Source: Noviherbaspirillum humi | GTDB lineage: Bacteria > Pseudomonadota > Gammaproteobacteria > Burkholderiales > Burkholderiaceae_D | Direction: 5' to 3' | Length of the DNA stretch: 64,000 bases | NCBI RefSeq assembly: GCF_900188095.1 | Contig: NZ_FZOT01000002.1 | Coordinates: 372,001 to 436,000, forward strand | Shown: piece by piece, positions 37,134 through 47,212 of the stretch | Layout: the number at the start of each line of letters is the position of its first letter | Numbering within the stretch: position 1 is the first letter of the stretch | Notes under the pieces: model-generated | Databases searched by the model: none | Seen by the model: only the letters and a program-made list of their open reading frames with translations | Told to the model about the DNA's origin: nothing | Made by a program: the position numbers and the translations under genes

Positions 37134-39434
37134 TTATTCGACTTCGAGCGTTTCTTCCGGTGCCGGCGGCGGATCGATATCGCCCTCGGCAAAGTCCAGC
37201 TTGATCTGCTCGCTGTCGTCCAGATCCACGGTCACTCGACCGCCGGAAACCAGTCGACCGAACAGCAGTTCGTCGGCCAGCGCCTTGCGGATCATGTCCT
37301 GGATCAGGCGCGACATCGGACGTGCGCCCATGAGCGGATCGAAGCCTTTCCGTCCCAGGAACTTGCGCAGCTTGTCGGTAAACACCGCTTCGACCTTCTT
37401 CTCGTGCAGCTGCTCTTCCAGCTGCATGAGGAATTTGTCGACCACCCGCAGGATGATTTCCTCGTCCAGCGCACGGAAGCTGATGATCGCATCCAGGCGG
37501 TTGCGGAACTCCGGCGTGAACATGCGCTTGATGTCGGCCATCTCGTCGCCGGTCTCGCGCTGCTCGGTGAAGCCGATGACGCGCTTCTGCAGCGCTTCTG
37601 CGCCCGCGTTCGTGGTCATGATGATGATCACGTTGCGGAAATCGGCCTTGCGACCATTGTTGTCGGTCAGCGTGCCGTGGTCCATCACCTGCAGCAGGAT
37701 ATTGAAGATATCCGGATGCGCCTTTTCGATCTCGTCGAGCAGCAGCACCGCGTGCGGCTTCTTGGTGATGGCTTCGGTCAGCAGGCCGCCCTGGTCGAAA
37801 CCGACATAGCCCGGAGGCGCGCCTATCAGGCGGCTCACCGCATGGCGCTCCATGTACTCCGACATGTCGAAGCGGATCAGCTCGATGCCGAGAATGAAGG
37901 CAAGCTGCTTCGCCACCTCGGTCTTGCCGACGCCGGTCGGACCGGAGAACAGGAAGGAACCGATAGGCTTGTCGGTCTTGCCGAGGCCTGCGCGCGCCAT
38001 CTTGATGGCGGAGCCCAGCGCCTCGATAGCCGGATCCTGGCCGAAGACCACGTTCTTGAGATCGCGGTCGATGGTCTGCAGTTTGGTCCGGTCATCCTGG
38101 TTGACCGACTGCGGCGGAATCCGGGCGATCTTGGAAATGATTTCCTCGATCTCGGACTTGCCAATGGTTTTCTTCTGCTTCGACTTCGGCAGGATGCGCT
38201 GGGCGGCGCCTGCTTCGTCGATGACGTCGATCGCCTTGTCCGGCAGATGGCGGTCATTGATGAAGCGCGCAGCCAGTTCGGCGGCCGAGGTCAGCGCGGA
38301 GGCCGAATACTTGACGCCGTGGTGCTCCTCGAAGCGGGACTTCAGGCCGCGCAGGATCTGCACCGTCTGCTCCACCGTCGGCTCCGTCACATCGATCTTC
38401 TGGAAGCGACGCGACAGCGCATGGTCCTTCTCGAAGACGCCGCGGAACTCGGTGTAAGTCGTGGCGCCGATGCACTTCAGCTGGCCGGACGACAGCGCCG
38501 GCTTCAGCAAGTTGGAGGCGTCCAACGTGCCGCCCGAAGCCGATCCCGCGCCGATGATGGTATGAATCTCATCGATGAATAAGATGCCGTTCGGATTGTC
38601 CTTGAGCTGCTTGAGTACCGCCTTCAGGCGCTGCTCGAAGTCGCCGCGATACTTGGTGCCCGCCAGCAGTGCGCCCATGTCAAGCGAATACACCACGGCA
38701 TTCTGCAGAATCTCGGGAACGTCGCCCTGAGTCACGCGCCAAGCCAGACCCTCGGCGATGGCGGTCTTGCCGACGCCGGCTTCGCCTACCAGCAGCGGGT
38801 TGTTCTTGCGCCGGCGGCACAAGGTCTGAATGACGCGCTCGACTTCCTGCTCGCGCCCGATCAGCGGGTCGATCTTGCCTTCGGCCGCCATCTTGTTCAG
38901 ATTCTGGGTGTACTGGTCCAGCGGGCTTTCCTTCTGCTGGCCTTCGACCTGAGTGTCCTCTCCGCTTTCCGGTCCCTTCTGCGGTTCGGCCTGTTGGTCC
39001 TTGCGCACGCCGTGGGAAATGAAATTCACCACATCCAGGCGAGTCACCCCCTGCTGGTGCAGGTAATAGACGGCATGGGAATCCTTCTCGCCGAAAATGG
39101 CCACCAGCACATTGGCGCCGGTTACTTCTTTCTTGCCATTGGATGCGGATTGCACGTGCATGATGGCACGCTGAATCACCCGCTGAAAGCCGAGGGTCGG
39201 CTGGGTGTCGACTTCACTGGTGCCAGGCACGGTCGGCGTATTGTCGCTGATGAAATTCGTCAGCGTCTTCCGCAGATCTTCGATATTGACTGCGCATGCG
39301 CGAAGCACTTCCGCTGCGGACGGATTGTCCAGCAACGCAAGCAGCAAATGCTCGACTGTAATGAACTCATGCCTTGCCTGACGAGCTTCGACAAAGGCCA
39401 TATGCAAACTTACTTCCAGTTCCTGCGCAATCAT
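37134..39434 (-). CDS. clpA: ATP-dependent Clp protease ATP-binding subunit ClpA
   Basis: 766 residues. An AAA+ unfoldase that feeds ClpP. The N-domain (1-145, beginning [20 protein letters not shown]) has two Clp repeats and binds ClpS. The D1 domain has Walker A GEAGVGKT and [16 protein letters not shown]2 has [13 protein letters not shown] and [13 protein letters not shown]. An IGF sequence in [15 protein letters not shown] corresponds to the ClpP-docking IGL/F loop. The C-terminal tail is acidic. Its ATG at 39434 overlaps the clpS stop as ATGA, so the two are coupled. Confidence 0.96.
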   Translation of the reverse strand: MIAQELEVSLHMAFVEARQARHEFITVEHLLLALLDNPSAAEVLRACAVNIEDLRKTLTNFISDNTPTVPGTSEVDTQPTLGFQRVIQRAIMHVQSASNGKKEVTGANVLVAIFGEKDSHAVYYLHQQGVTRLDVVNFISHGVRKDQQAEPQKGPESGEDTQVEGQQKESPLDQYTQNLNKMAAEGKIDPLIGREQEVERVIQTLCRRRKNNPLLVGEAGVGKTAIAEGLAWRVTQGDVPEILQNAVVYSLDMGALLAGTKYRGDFEQRLKAVLKQLKDNPNGILFIDEIHTIIGAGSASGGTLDASNLLKPALSSGQLKCIGATTYTEFRGVFEKDHALSRRFQKIDVTEPTVEQTVQILRGLKSRFEEHHGVKYSASALTSAAELAARFINDRHLPDKAIDVIDEAGAAQRILPKSKQKKTIGKSEIEEIISKIARIPPQSVNQDDRTKLQTIDRDLKNVVFGQDPAIEALGSAIKMARAGLGKTDKPIGSFLFSGPTGVGKTEVAKQLAFILGIELIRFDMSEYMERHAVSRLIGAPPGYVGFDQGGLLTEAITKKPHAVLLLDEIEKAHPDIFNILLQVMDHGTLTDNNGRKADFRNVIIIMTTNAGAEALQKRVIGFTEQRETGDEMADIKRMFTPEFRNRLDAIISFRALDEEIILRVVDKFLMQLEEQLHEKKVEAVFTDKLRKFLGRKGFDPLMGARPMSRLIQDMIRKALADELLFGRLVSGGRVTVDLDDSEQIKLDFAEGDIDPPPAPEETLEVE

Positions 39435-39739
39435 GCTTCCTCCATCACGCACTGCAGGGGATGCCCTGCCTTTCTAGCGTGGGTTAACACTAACTCCACT
39501 TTGGTCGACGCAATATCCTTAGGATACACGCCACATAAGCCCTTTCCGTCACGATGCACCTTGAGCATGATCTGCGTCGCGGTTTCTCGATCCTTGTTGA
39601 AATACTCCTGGATGATCGCGACTACAAATTCCATGGGAGTGTAGTCATCGTTTAAAAGCAGCACTTGGTACATCGGCGGCGGCTTCAGCTTCTCCTTTTG
39701 CCTAGCAAGTACCGTACCGTTCTCTTCCCTGGTTACCAT
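39431..39739 (-). CDS. clpS: ATP-dependent Clp protease adaptor ClpS
   Basis: 102 residues. ClpS binds N-terminal Leu, Phe, Tyr or Trp and hands the substrate to ClpA. The core shows [20 protein letters not shown] (the NDDxTPM binding-pocket motif), [11 protein letters not shown] (the conserved H and G), and the final VMEEA. A flexible N-terminal segment of about 20 residues precedes it, as needed for delivery to ClpAP. It is the first gene of the clpS-clpA pair; the promoter should lie in the 350-base gap toward the cold-shock gene. Confidence 0.96.
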   Translation of the reverse strand: MVTREENGTVLARQKEKLKPPPMYQVLLLNDDYTPMEFVVAIIQEYFNKDRETATQIMLKVHRDGKGLCGVYPKDIASTKVELVLTHARKAGHPLQCVMEEA

Positions 39740-40089
39740 GCTCGGATTCTAATCACGTAATTTTTTCGCGGTAGGCGAAAAGTCAAGAAAATAGTGGTTC
39801 GTCACTTCATCTTACGCCGATTCTTCTTACGGCGCAGATGATGCTGAAAATGACTAAATCAAGCCCTCTTTCATGGTGCGGACCCCGGAAAAGATTGCAT
39901 TAAGTCAAAAACTCCTTGTTCCGTCCCTTGACTTTTATAATTTTTGCAGGAAGAATGAGTTTATTGACAAGGGGCCGTTTTGAACCATTTGTCAATACGG
40001 AGTGAGCAAGTTTTAGGAGGGGGCAGCGTTACGCGAGGCTTCTTGCTTATACGGCTCGTGTAATTAGTTATTCTTTGAAAGATGCTTTT
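39740..40089. other. AT-rich divergent region: clpS promoter side and cold-shock leader
   Basis: 350 bases between clpS (minus) and the cold-shock gene (plus), with GC well below the surroundings. It contains TATAAT at 39936-39941, a likely -10 element for the cold-shock gene, which would give a leader of about 140 bases. No coding frame is supported. Confidence 0.55.
39936..39941 (+). promoter_or_regulatory. Probable -10 element of the cold-shock gene
   Basis: A consensus TATAAT; the -35 region is poor. Transcription from about 39948 would produce a leader of about 140 bases, similar in size to that of E. coli cspA, where the leader controls cold expression. Confidence 0.45.
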
Positions 40090-40296
40090 ATGCCAAAAGG
40101 TACCGTCAAGTGGTTCAATGATTCCAAAGGCTTCGGATTTATCACTCCGGACGATGGTGGTGAAGATTTGTTTGCCCATTTTTCCGCGATCCAGATGCAA
40201 GGTTTCAAGACCCTGAAAGAGGGTCAAAAAGTTCAGTTTGAAGTCACGCAGGGCCCGAAAGGCAAGCAGGCTTCGAACATCCAAGCAGCAGCCTGA
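40090..40296 (+). CDS. Cold-shock-domain protein
   Basis: 68 residues of the CspA family. RNP1 is KGFGFITP and RNP2 is DLFAHFSAI, both within the single OB fold beginning TVKWFNDSK. It binds single-stranded RNA/DNA and melts RNA structure. The start is ATG 40090 (MPKGTVKWF); five extra in-frame codons upstream are not expected in the family. The gene has lower GC than its neighbours, as is common for csp genes, and a strong terminator follows. Which csp paralogue it is cannot be told. Confidence 0.95.
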   Translation: MPKGTVKWFNDSKGFGFITPDDGGEDLFAHFSAIQMQGFKTLKEGQKVQFEVTQGPKGKQASNIQAAA

Positions 40297-40319
40297 TTTA
40301 CCGGATTGCCAAAAAGCTG

Positions 40320-40346
40320 AAACCCCGCGCTGGCGGGGTTTTTTTT
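40320..40346 (+). terminator. Rho-independent terminator of the cold-shock gene
   Basis: AAACCCCGC pairs with GCGGGGTTT across a 4-base loop and is followed by a run of T's (eight in all), 24 bases beyond the stop. Confidence 0.93.
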
Positions 40347-40472
40347 CGCCTGTCCTACTTGGCCCGAGTACGAATAGGCTTCGTGGTAAGGAATTCAAAA
40401 GTCCTGCACGATTTGCAAGCGCCATGGCAGTTAGCTTTGCTTTAGGGAAGGTTTCGCCTAAAGTAGCGCGTC

Positions 40473-41843
40473 ATGACCCTCCGCCAAAAAATTATCCTCT
40501 TTGCAATCACGCCGCTGGTTCTTTCTATGGTGTCGATTGCCATTGCGGTCCGCCACCAAGCCAATATCCTGGCGCAACAGCAACGTGCCTCGGTTGAGAG
40601 CGCGTATCTGGCCATCAAAGAAACCGAGCTTCGGCATTACACAGCACTGGCGACCCAGGCGATTGCTCATTTGTATAAATCGGGGCGGTCCGACAAAGCG
40701 ACACTGGAAGAGGCAAAGCGCATTCTTGCCAAGCTCGAGTTTGGAGAAGACGGCTATTTCTTTCTATACGATATGGCCGGCAATAATCTGATGCATCCTC
40801 GTCAGCCCCAATTGATCGGCAAAAATCTGTGGGACATGAAAGACGCCAACGGCCGTCTTACCATACAAAACCTGATTTCCCGTGCGAAGAGTGGCGGAGG
40901 TTTTGAAAGATACCTTTGGGAAAAACCGTCAACAGGCAAGATCATGCCCAAGCTGGGCTATGTCGTGCCCCTTGAACGTTGGGGCTGGATGCTCGGCACC
41001 GGCCTTTATCTGGATGATGTCGATACAGCGATCGGCAAGATAGATGCCCAAATTTCTCGCAATATCCAAAACACCATGTTGTGGATCGCCGGCATTGCCA
41101 TCACCGGGGCTTTGTTGATCACCATGTCGGGCTTGGTGCTGAATATTAGCGAATATCGGGTGGCTGATGCCAAGTTGAAAATGCTGGCGCAACGAGTGGT
41201 GCGCTCGCAAGAAGAAGAAAGAGCGAGGCTTGCGCGGGATTTGCACGACGGTATCAGCCAATGCCTCGTGTCAATCAAATTGCAAGTCGAAGCAGCCATC
41301 GCCAAGCTGAATCTTGCCCCTGCCAATGCGGCCAACGCCCAAACCGCCCTGAACCGGGCCGCCGAGCAATTGAACAATGTCTTGGGCGAAGTTCGCCGAA
41401 TTTCCCATGGCTTGCGGCCCACCTTACTGGATGATATGGGACTGGCAGCAGCGCTGGATCACCTGGCGCAAGAGTTTTCCGAACATGCTTCGATTCCCAC
41501 TGCCTTCAAGTCGCAGGGATCGCTGGAGGATCTCAGCGACGTCGGCACAACGGTACTGTTCCGAATTGCGCAGGAAAGCCTGACCAACATTCAGCGCCAT
41601 GCCGGAGCCCATCATGCTCAAATACTGATCGAGGGTTCGGCTGAACGGGTACGGATGACGATTTCCGATGATGGCGCCGGTTTCGATCTCGAGCATGTCA
41701 CGGGCCACCCCAAGCACGGCATCGGCCTGCGCAACATGCATGAACGCCTGGAAGCAGTCGGCGGAAACCTGCAATTGCTGTCTTCCGGCCAGGGCACCCA
41801 GGTCATCGCTACTCTTCCAAAAAGACTACGAGCTTATGTATAA
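40473..41843 (+). CDS. Membrane histidine kinase with extracytoplasmic cache domain (NarX/HisKA_3 type)
   Basis: 456 residues. A first membrane helix (about 7-27) and a second (about 198-222) enclose a periplasmic single-cache sensor with the typical FGEDGYFFLYDMAGNNLMHP and LGYVVPLERWGWMLGTGLYLDDVD. The cytosolic part has a short linker, then the HisKA_3 site ERARLARDLHDGISQCL (phospho-acceptor His) and a HATPase with TISDDGAGFD and HGIGLRNMHERL. Such cache kinases in betaproteobacteria often sense small carboxylates; the ligand here is unknown. TAAAGT lies just upstream of the ATG, so the message may have almost no leader. It overlaps the regulator gene by 8 bases. Confidence 0.92.
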   Translation: MTLRQKIILFAITPLVLSMVSIAIAVRHQANILAQQQRASVESAYLAIKETELRHYTALATQAIAHLYKSGRSDKATLEEAKRILAKLEFGEDGYFFLYDMAGNNLMHPRQPQLIGKNLWDMKDANGRLTIQNLISRAKSGGGFERYLWEKPSTGKIMPKLGYVVPLERWGWMLGTGLYLDDVDTAIGKIDAQISRNIQNTMLWIAGIAITGALLITMSGLVLNISEYRVADAKLKMLAQRVVRSQEEERARLARDLHDGISQCLVSIKLQVEAAIAKLNLAPANAANAQTALNRAAEQLNNVLGEVRRISHGLRPTLLDDMGLAAALDHLAQEFSEHASIPTAFKSQGSLEDLSDVGTTVLFRIAQESLTNIQRHAGAHHAQILIEGSAERVRMTISDDGAGFDLEHVTGHPKHGIGLRNMHERLEAVGGNLQLLSSGQGTQVIATLPKRLRAYV

Positions 41844-42465
41844 CCAGCCTTATGTCCATATCCTGTTGATCGACGATCATCCTCTGGTCAGGGACGGGCT
41901 GCGTTCCCGCTTGGAAAGCGTGCCACGCTTCACCGTCGTGGCCGAGGCCGGCAATGCCGAGGAGGCACTTCGCCATGCCGAGTCCAACACCATCGACTTG
42001 GCGTTGATGGATGTCAGCCTCGGCGGCATGAATGGCATTGAGCTGACCGGACGGTTCAACACCCTGTTTCCCGAAATTGCCATCCTCATGCTCAGCATGC
42101 ACGACAAGGCCGAGTACGTAATGCAGGCGGTGCAGGCTGGCGCTCGCGGCTATGTGCTGAAGGATGCGCCAGCAGCCGACATCATCGCCGCCATCGACAC
42201 CGTCATGTCAGGAGGTATTTACTACAGCGCGGGCTTGGCACGCCAACTGGCGCAACCCATCCCGCCCGCCACGCTGCTGACGCCGCGGGAGAAGGAAGTG
42301 CTGCACTCCATTGCGACCGGCAAATCCAATAAGCATATCGCCCGGGAGCTCAACCTCAGCGTGCGAACGGTGGAAACGCATCGGCAAAACATCAAGCGCA
42401 AGTTGGGCATCGAGGGGCAGGCCGACCTGATCCGCTTTGCGCTGGAGCAGACGATCATCAAATAG
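41836..42465 (+). CDS. NarL/LuxR-family response regulator
   Basis: 209 residues. The receiver (about 8-125) has ILLIDDHPLVRDGL, the acceptor aspartate in LALMDVSLGGMNG, and the lysine of GYVLKDAP. The LuxR-type helix-turn-helix is at the C-terminus: LTPREKEVLHSIATGKSNKHIARELNLSVRTVETH. It overlaps the kinase gene by 8 bases and is surely its partner. The target genes are not evident; the next gene, icd, is convergent. Confidence 0.93.
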   Translation: MYNQPYVHILLIDDHPLVRDGLRSRLESVPRFTVVAEAGNAEEALRHAESNTIDLALMDVSLGGMNGIELTGRFNTLFPEIAILMLSMHDKAEYVMQAVQAGARGYVLKDAPAADIIAAIDTVMSGGIYYSAGLARQLAQPIPPATLLTPREKEVLHSIATGKSNKHIARELNLSVRTVETHRQNIKRKLGIEGQADLIRFALEQTIIK

Positions 42466-42492
42466 CAACCTGCAGCAAACCTGCGCCGCCAG

Positions 42493-42519
42493 AAAAAGCC
42501 GGACATCGTCCGGCTTTTT
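42493..42519. terminator. Bidirectional terminator between the regulator and icd
   Basis: AAAAAGCCGGAC pairs with GTCCGGCTTTTT (12 bp) across a 3-base loop, with T-runs on both strands, between convergent genes. Confidence 0.92.
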
Positions 42520-42527
42520 TTATGAAC

Positions 42528-43790
42528 TCACTCCACCTGCATCTGTTCGATCATCGCTTCGCCAAAGCCGGAGCAGGACACCTGGGTCGCGCCTTCCATG
42601 AGGCGGGCAAAGTCATAGGTGACGCGCTTGGAAGAAATAGCCTTTTCCATTGAGGCGATGATCAGATCGGCCGCTTCCACCCAACCCATGTGCCGCAGCA
42701 TCATCTCGGCCGACAGGATCAGCGAGCCGGGGTTCACGTAATCCTTGCCGGCGTACTTCGGCGCTGTGCCATGGGTGGCTTCGAACATGGCTACCGAATC
42801 GGAAAGATTGGCGCCAGGCGCAATGCCGATGCCGCCGACTTGGGCCGCCAATGCATCCGAGATATAGTCGCCGTTCAAGTTCAGCGTGGCGATCACGCTG
42901 TATTCCGCCGGACGCAGCAGGATCTGCTGCAGGAACGCATCCGCGATAACATCCTTGATGGTGATGTCGCGGCCGGTCTTCGGATTCTTGAACTTGCACC
43001 AAGGTCCGCCGTCGATCAGCTGAGCGCCGAATTCCCTCAGCGCCAGCTCATACCCCCAGTCACGGAAGCCGCCCTCGGTGAACTTCATGATATTGCCCTT
43101 GTGAACCAGGGTCACGGAGGGCTTGTCGTTGTCGATGGCATACTGGATTGCCTTGCGCACCAAGCGCTGCGTGCCTTCGCGCGATACCGGCTTGATCCCG
43201 ATGCCGGAGCTTTGCGGGAAGCGGATCTTCTTCACGCCCATCTCGCGCACCAGGAAGTCGATCACTTTCTTCGCGCCTTCGGATCCTTCGGACCACTCGA
43301 TGCCGGCATAGATATCCTCGGAGTTCTCGCGGAAGATGACCATATCGGTCTTTTCCGGCTCCCGCAGCGGCGAAGGAACGCCCTTGAAGTAGCGCACCGG
43401 GCGCAGGCAAACATAGAGATCCAGTTCCTGGCGCAGCGCCACATTGAGCGAGCGGATGCCTCCTCCGACAGGCGTCGTCAGCGGTCCCTTGATCGAAACC
43501 ACGTAATCCTTCACTATCTGCAGCGTTTCCTCGGGCAGCCAGACATCTGGTCCATATATCTGAGTCGACTTCTCGCCGGCATAGATTTCCATCCAGCTGA
43601 TCCTGCGCCTGTCGCCATAGGCCTTCGCAACGGCCGCATCCACCACTTTCAGCATCACCGGACTGATATCGATGCCGATTCCATCCCCCTCTATATAGGG
43701 CAGGATGGGATTGTCAGGAACGTTCAGCGAGAAATCTGCATTGACAGTGATTTTCTGGCCGTCGGCGGGGACTTTGACATGTTGATACAT
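42528..43790 (-). CDS. icd: NADP-dependent isocitrate dehydrogenase
   Basis: 420 residues, the size of E. coli Icd. It decarboxylates isocitrate to 2-oxoglutarate in the TCA cycle. Motifs: [12 protein letters not shown], the phosphorylatable-serine loop [31 protein letters not shown], the REN(S/T)EDIYAGIEW block, [20 protein letters not shown], and [20 protein letters not shown] used ATG 43790, placed 6 bases after GGAG, rather than the ATG directly before it. Confidence 0.96.
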   Translation of the reverse strand: MYQHVKVPADGQKITVNADFSLNVPDNPILPYIEGDGIGIDISPVMLKVVDAAVAKAYGDRRRISWMEIYAGEKSTQIYGPDVWLPEETLQIVKDYVVSIKGPLTTPVGGGIRSLNVALRQELDLYVCLRPVRYFKGVPSPLREPEKTDMVIFRENSEDIYAGIEWSEGSEGAKKVIDFLVREMGVKKIRFPQSSGIGIKPVSREGTQRLVRKAIQYAIDNDKPSVTLVHKGNIMKFTEGGFRDWGYELALREFGAQLIDGGPWCKFKNPKTGRDITIKDVIADAFLQQILLRPAEYSVIATLNLNGDYISDALAAQVGGIGIAPGANLSDSVAMFEATHGTAPKYAGKDYVNPGSLILSAEMMLRHMGWVEAADLIIASMEKAISSKRVTYDFARLMEGATQVSCSGFGEAMIEQMQVE

Positions 43791-44102
43791 CATGGGCTCC
43801 GGATTGAGATGGGGCTGGGTCCTGATATCGATTATAGGTATGCGCTTTTCAATTTCCTATCGCAACGGCACCGGCATGGATTTCACGGGTCAACGACAGT
43901 GACAGCAACAAGCGCCGAAATGGCTCGAGACCGGCAAACGCGGACGAGCGGTTATGTATAAGACACAGGATAATCTTTCTGATTATGCATGAAGGCCCGC
44001 CCCGCCGCCATCGCGCCGCCACTGGCACAGATGACGTGCAAACCCTGGCACCGCTTGCCGGCCGGTAGAATCCTGATTTCCACCTCCGCGCAAGCCAACC
44101 GA

Positions 44103-44660
44103 ATGCCGCTGATCCTGTTCAACAAGCCCTACAACGTCATGTGCCAGTTTTCGGCGCATCCGACACGGCCGACCCTAGCCGACCATATCGACCTGCCCGG
44201 CATATACCCCGCCGGGCGACTCGATGCCGACAGCGAAGGCTTGGTGCTGCTGACGAACGACGGCAAGCTGCAGCATGCCATTAGCCATCCGCAGCGCAAG
44301 CAGCCCAAGACTTACATCGTGCAGGTGGAGGGTGAAGCGGGTGCGGAACAGTTGAAGCGCCTGCGTCAGCCCATCGACCTCGGCGATTTTGTGACGCAGG
44401 AATGTGATGCCGTGAAGATCCTCCCGCCTGAATGGCTGTGGGAACGTCATCCCCCGGTGCGATGGCGCGTCAATCAGCCAACCAGCTGGCTGGCCATCAC
44501 CCTGTCTGAAGGGAAGAATCGCCAAGTGCGGCGCATGACGGCTGCTGTCGGCTTGCCCACCCTGCGCCTAGTGCGCATTGCGATCGGCCCTTTCTCGCTC
44601 GAAAGCCATCCGCTGCTGCCGGGCGAATGGCGGGAAGTGCCGTCAGACGCATTCACCTGA
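44103..44660 (+). CDS. rluE: 23S rRNA pseudouridine synthase of the RluE type
   Basis: 185 residues with no S4 domain, as in RluE (U2457 of 23S rRNA). The RsuA-family catalytic aspartate is in YPAGRLDADSEGLVLLT; other blocks are LILFNKPYNVMCQFS, KTYIVQVEGE, and the C-terminal LSEGKNRQVRRMTAAVGLPTLRLVR. The frame extends to 43989 but that leader has no family match; ATG 44103 begins right at the conserved MPLILFNKPY. It is divergent from icd and convergent with the HupE/UreJ-like gene. Confidence 0.9.
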   Translation: MPLILFNKPYNVMCQFSAHPTRPTLADHIDLPGIYPAGRLDADSEGLVLLTNDGKLQHAISHPQRKQPKTYIVQVEGEAGAEQLKRLRQPIDLGDFVTQECDAVKILPPEWLWERHPPVRWRVNQPTSWLAITLSEGKNRQVRRMTAAVGLPTLRLVRIAIGPFSLESHPLLPGEWREVPSDAFT

Positions 44661-44664
44661 GTGA

Positions 44665-45795
44665 TTAGAACGTCAGCAGTTTGAGATCGAATGCCCGTTC
44701 CGCCAGCCATACCGCGGCCAGTGCGGCAATCAACAGCGAGCCGCCGATCAGAACCAGTCGGCGGTAAAAAGCCGTACGGCGCAGCAGATAGGCAATCGGC
44801 AGGAAAACCGCCACGATGGCCAGCTGGCCAGCTTCCACGCCGAGATTGAAGCCCACCAGCGCCAGCGCCAGCGCCTGCTGCGGCAGACCGAGATCGGCCA
44901 GCACGCTGGCGAAGCCGAAGCCGTGGATCAGGCCGAACAGAAAAGCCATTGCCCAGCGCCGCTCGCGGAACAGCGGAAACACGTTGTTGAGCGCCGCTGC
45001 CACGACGGATGCCGCGATGGTCGACTCGACCAGCCGCGACGGCAGGCTGATCAGTTTCAATGTCGCCAGGCTCAACGTGATCGAATGGGCAATCGTGAAA
45101 GCGGTCACGATCTTCAATACCGAGACGAAGGCCGGACGGAAAGCGGCCACCGCCTCCCATTTGCCTGCTTGCCGGTAGGCGACTGCCGGCAGGAGCAATG
45201 CCAGCAAAAACAGGATATGGTCGAAGCCGATCCAGATATGCCAGACGCCCTCCCGGCCGTAATCCAGAAACTGTCCGAGGGCGCTGGGTTTTTCGAGAGT
45301 GAAGCGCTGACTCGCTTTCTCGGGGGTGAATACGGCGGTGCTGGCCGCGCCGCCGTATTCCAGGCGCAGCAAGCCCTTGTGCTGCGGATCGATGTCGAAG
45401 AACAGGCGATAGGTTGCCTCGAGAACGCCGACCGGCGCCGGACAATCGGCCCGGAAGCGTATTACGGCATAGGCGCCATCGGTATGGTCGTCGATCAGAT
45501 GATCCGTGACTTGGGTCGGGCAATCGGCGCCGTCGCTCCCCAGCCGCAAGCGTGCCAGCGCATAGGCATCGATTTCAGCGTGCTTTGCCTTGACTTCGCC
45601 CCACGTGATCGCGGCATCGCCGTTGGCGTCGAGGCCGATGGCGAAATCCAGGTCGCGCAGTGCGATATCCCATTGCCCATTTACCGCCCTGCCATCGACG
45701 GCCAGCGCCAGATAGCTGTCGCTCGGCTTGTGCGCCTGCGCGGGGTTGGCGAGCAGGCAGGCGGCTAGCCACAATAAGGCGACTTGCCACCTCAT
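44665..45795 (-). CDS. HupE/UreJ-like membrane protein with periplasmic EF-hand-bearing domain
   Basis: 376 residues. A signal peptide (1-21, ending NPAQAHK) leads to a periplasmic domain of about 150 residues, then about seven membrane helices in the second half (beginning WHIWIGFDHILFLLALLLPA). The GFDHILFLLAL and HSITLSLA blocks are typical of the HupE/UreJ_2 family, linked to nickel or cobalt uptake, but many members have no known substrate. In the periplasmic part residues 56-67 (DANGDAAITWGE) form a complete 12-residue EF-hand loop. The start overlaps the upstream TPR gene as ATGA. Confidence 0.8.
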   Translation of the reverse strand: MRWQVALLWLAACLLANPAQAHKPSDSYLALAVDGRAVNGQWDIALRDLDFAIGLDANGDAAITWGEVKAKHAEIDAYALARLRLGSDGADCPTQVTDHLIDDHTDGAYAVIRFRADCPAPVGVLEATYRLFFDIDPQHKGLLRLEYGGAASTAVFTPEKASQRFTLEKPSALGQFLDYGREGVWHIWIGFDHILFLLALLLPAVAYRQAGKWEAVAAFRPAFVSVLKIVTAFTIAHSITLSLATLKLISLPSRLVESTIAASVVAAALNNVFPLFRERRWAMAFLFGLIHGFGFASVLADLGLPQQALALALVGFNLGVEAGQLAIVAVFLPIAYLLRRTAFYRRLVLIGGSLLIAALAAVWLAERAFDLKLLTF

Positions 45796-46976
45796 TTGCG
45801 GCCGCCCTTCAGCCGGCGCGCCAAGTCCTGCAGGTAGCGGTCTTCGATATGACTGCTTTCCACCCAGCCCACGACCGGCGCGGCAGCGGCCGGATCATTG
45901 GCGGCGAGGGCTGCCTCGAGATAGATGCGGGCGTCCCGCGGCTCCAGTTGCACGGTCCAGTTTTCCCGGGCCAGTTCCAGCGCCTTCTTCGGGTTCTTGC
46001 GCACGTAGAGATGAAACCGCGCTTCCTCCTGCTGGTGAACGTTTTCGCCGCGCATCTGGGACGCGACGAAGCGCGCTTCCATCGCATCCGCCTTTTCCTT
46101 GGCGGTGGGCAGATCGAGCGCCTGCTCGGCCATGACAATACGCAGCAGCAGCACGTCGGAACGCTCGCGATTCTTCAGCAGGCGCAGCACCTCGGCGGCA
46201 CGCTTCTGATCCAGCATGAGGTCAGCATAGGCTGCCAGCAGGAAGCCGTCGGTGATGTCATAGGACAGCGCCTGGCGGAAATGCCGTTCGGCCAACTTGG
46301 TGTTTTCAAGCCGCCACGCCAATTCGCCCAGTCGAATATTGGCCCACAGCTTGTCGGAAGGCGAAGCTTCCGGATGCTGATCGAGCACCGTCGTGAGCCG
46401 GTCATAGGCAGCTGCCGCCTTGCCGGTCAATCCGTCGACCATGGCGCCGCATCCCGCGGACACGACCGGACTGACCAATCCATCGAGAGCGGCGCAATCA
46501 GCTGCCGCTTGCGGGTAGCGCGCCTGCACGATGTGGATGATGGCACGCAGGATGCGAGCCTCGGCATTGCGTGGATTTCGGGCCAGGACGGCATCGAGAT
46601 CGGCCAGGGAGCCCGTGAAGTCATGCCGGAATTGGCGAATGCTGGCCCGGAGGATTTGCACCGCTTCCGGCGGCGGGTTCAAGTTCCACCATGGAGCGAG
46701 CGCCGCTTCCGCATAGCCGAGGTAGCGCGGATCACCTTCTTCACCCACCAAGCCGTAGTAGCGGCGCGCCAGGCGTATGGCGGAATCGATGTCATTGGGG
46801 TTGGCTTTCAGCCTTGCTCGCAGATCGGAGAGTTCGCGGGCGATTGGGTCGTTCGGCCGAAACGGCAATCTCTCCAGCACCTGCTGATCCGAGTCGGGCA
46901 CGTGAGGAGCGGCCGGAGAAACCGAGGGCAAGAGCAGCCAGCCTGCGCATAGAACGAGGAGACGAACCGATATCAT
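45792..46976 (-). CDS. Exported TPR-repeat protein
   Basis: 394 residues if it starts at ATG 46976, which gives a clean signal peptide (MISVRLLVLCAGWLLLPSVSPAAP). The frame extends to 47054, but the added part has no signal. The mature protein is built of helical pairs with tetratricopeptide spacing, for example LDAVLARNPRNAEARILRAI and LGELAWRLENTKLAERHFRQAL. It is probably a periplasmic scaffold. The stop overlaps the start of the HupE/UreJ-like gene (ATGA), so the two proteins likely work together. Confidence 0.8.
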   Translation of the reverse strand: MISVRLLVLCAGWLLLPSVSPAAPHVPDSDQQVLERLPFRPNDPIARELSDLRARLKANPNDIDSAIRLARRYYGLVGEEGDPRYLGYAEAALAPWWNLNPPPEAVQILRASIRQFRHDFTGSLADLDAVLARNPRNAEARILRAIIHIVQARYPQAAADCAALDGLVSPVVSAGCGAMVDGLTGKAAAAYDRLTTVLDQHPEASPSDKLWANIRLGELAWRLENTKLAERHFRQALSYDITDGFLLAAYADLMLDQKRAAEVLRLLKNRERSDVLLLRIVMAEQALDLPTAKEKADAMEARFVASQMRGENVHQQEEARFHLYVRKNPKKALELARENWTVQLEPRDARIYLEAALAANDPAAAAPVVGWVESSHIEDRYLQDLARRLKGGRK

Positions 46977-47212
46977 GAAAGGGAGCGCCCGAACATTGCC
47001 CGAAATGAAATCCAGGAGGAAACGCATCATAGCAACGGCTCGTGGCCACAGCAATGAGGAGCTCAGTTCAATCCGTCTTCAGTTGATTCTCACCCATCGT
47101 TTTTGCAGGCAAATTTTTATGTTAATGTGTCAACCGGGTGTGTTGACTGACGTTAACTTATTTGCTTCAAGTGAATCACCCAATCACCTACACGTTAATT
47201 AGAGGAATAAAA

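Noticed and set aside
40380-40597. Plus-strand frame running through the cold-shock terminator into the kinase start
   Set aside because: It crosses a strong terminator and overlaps the kinase in another frame; no coding character.
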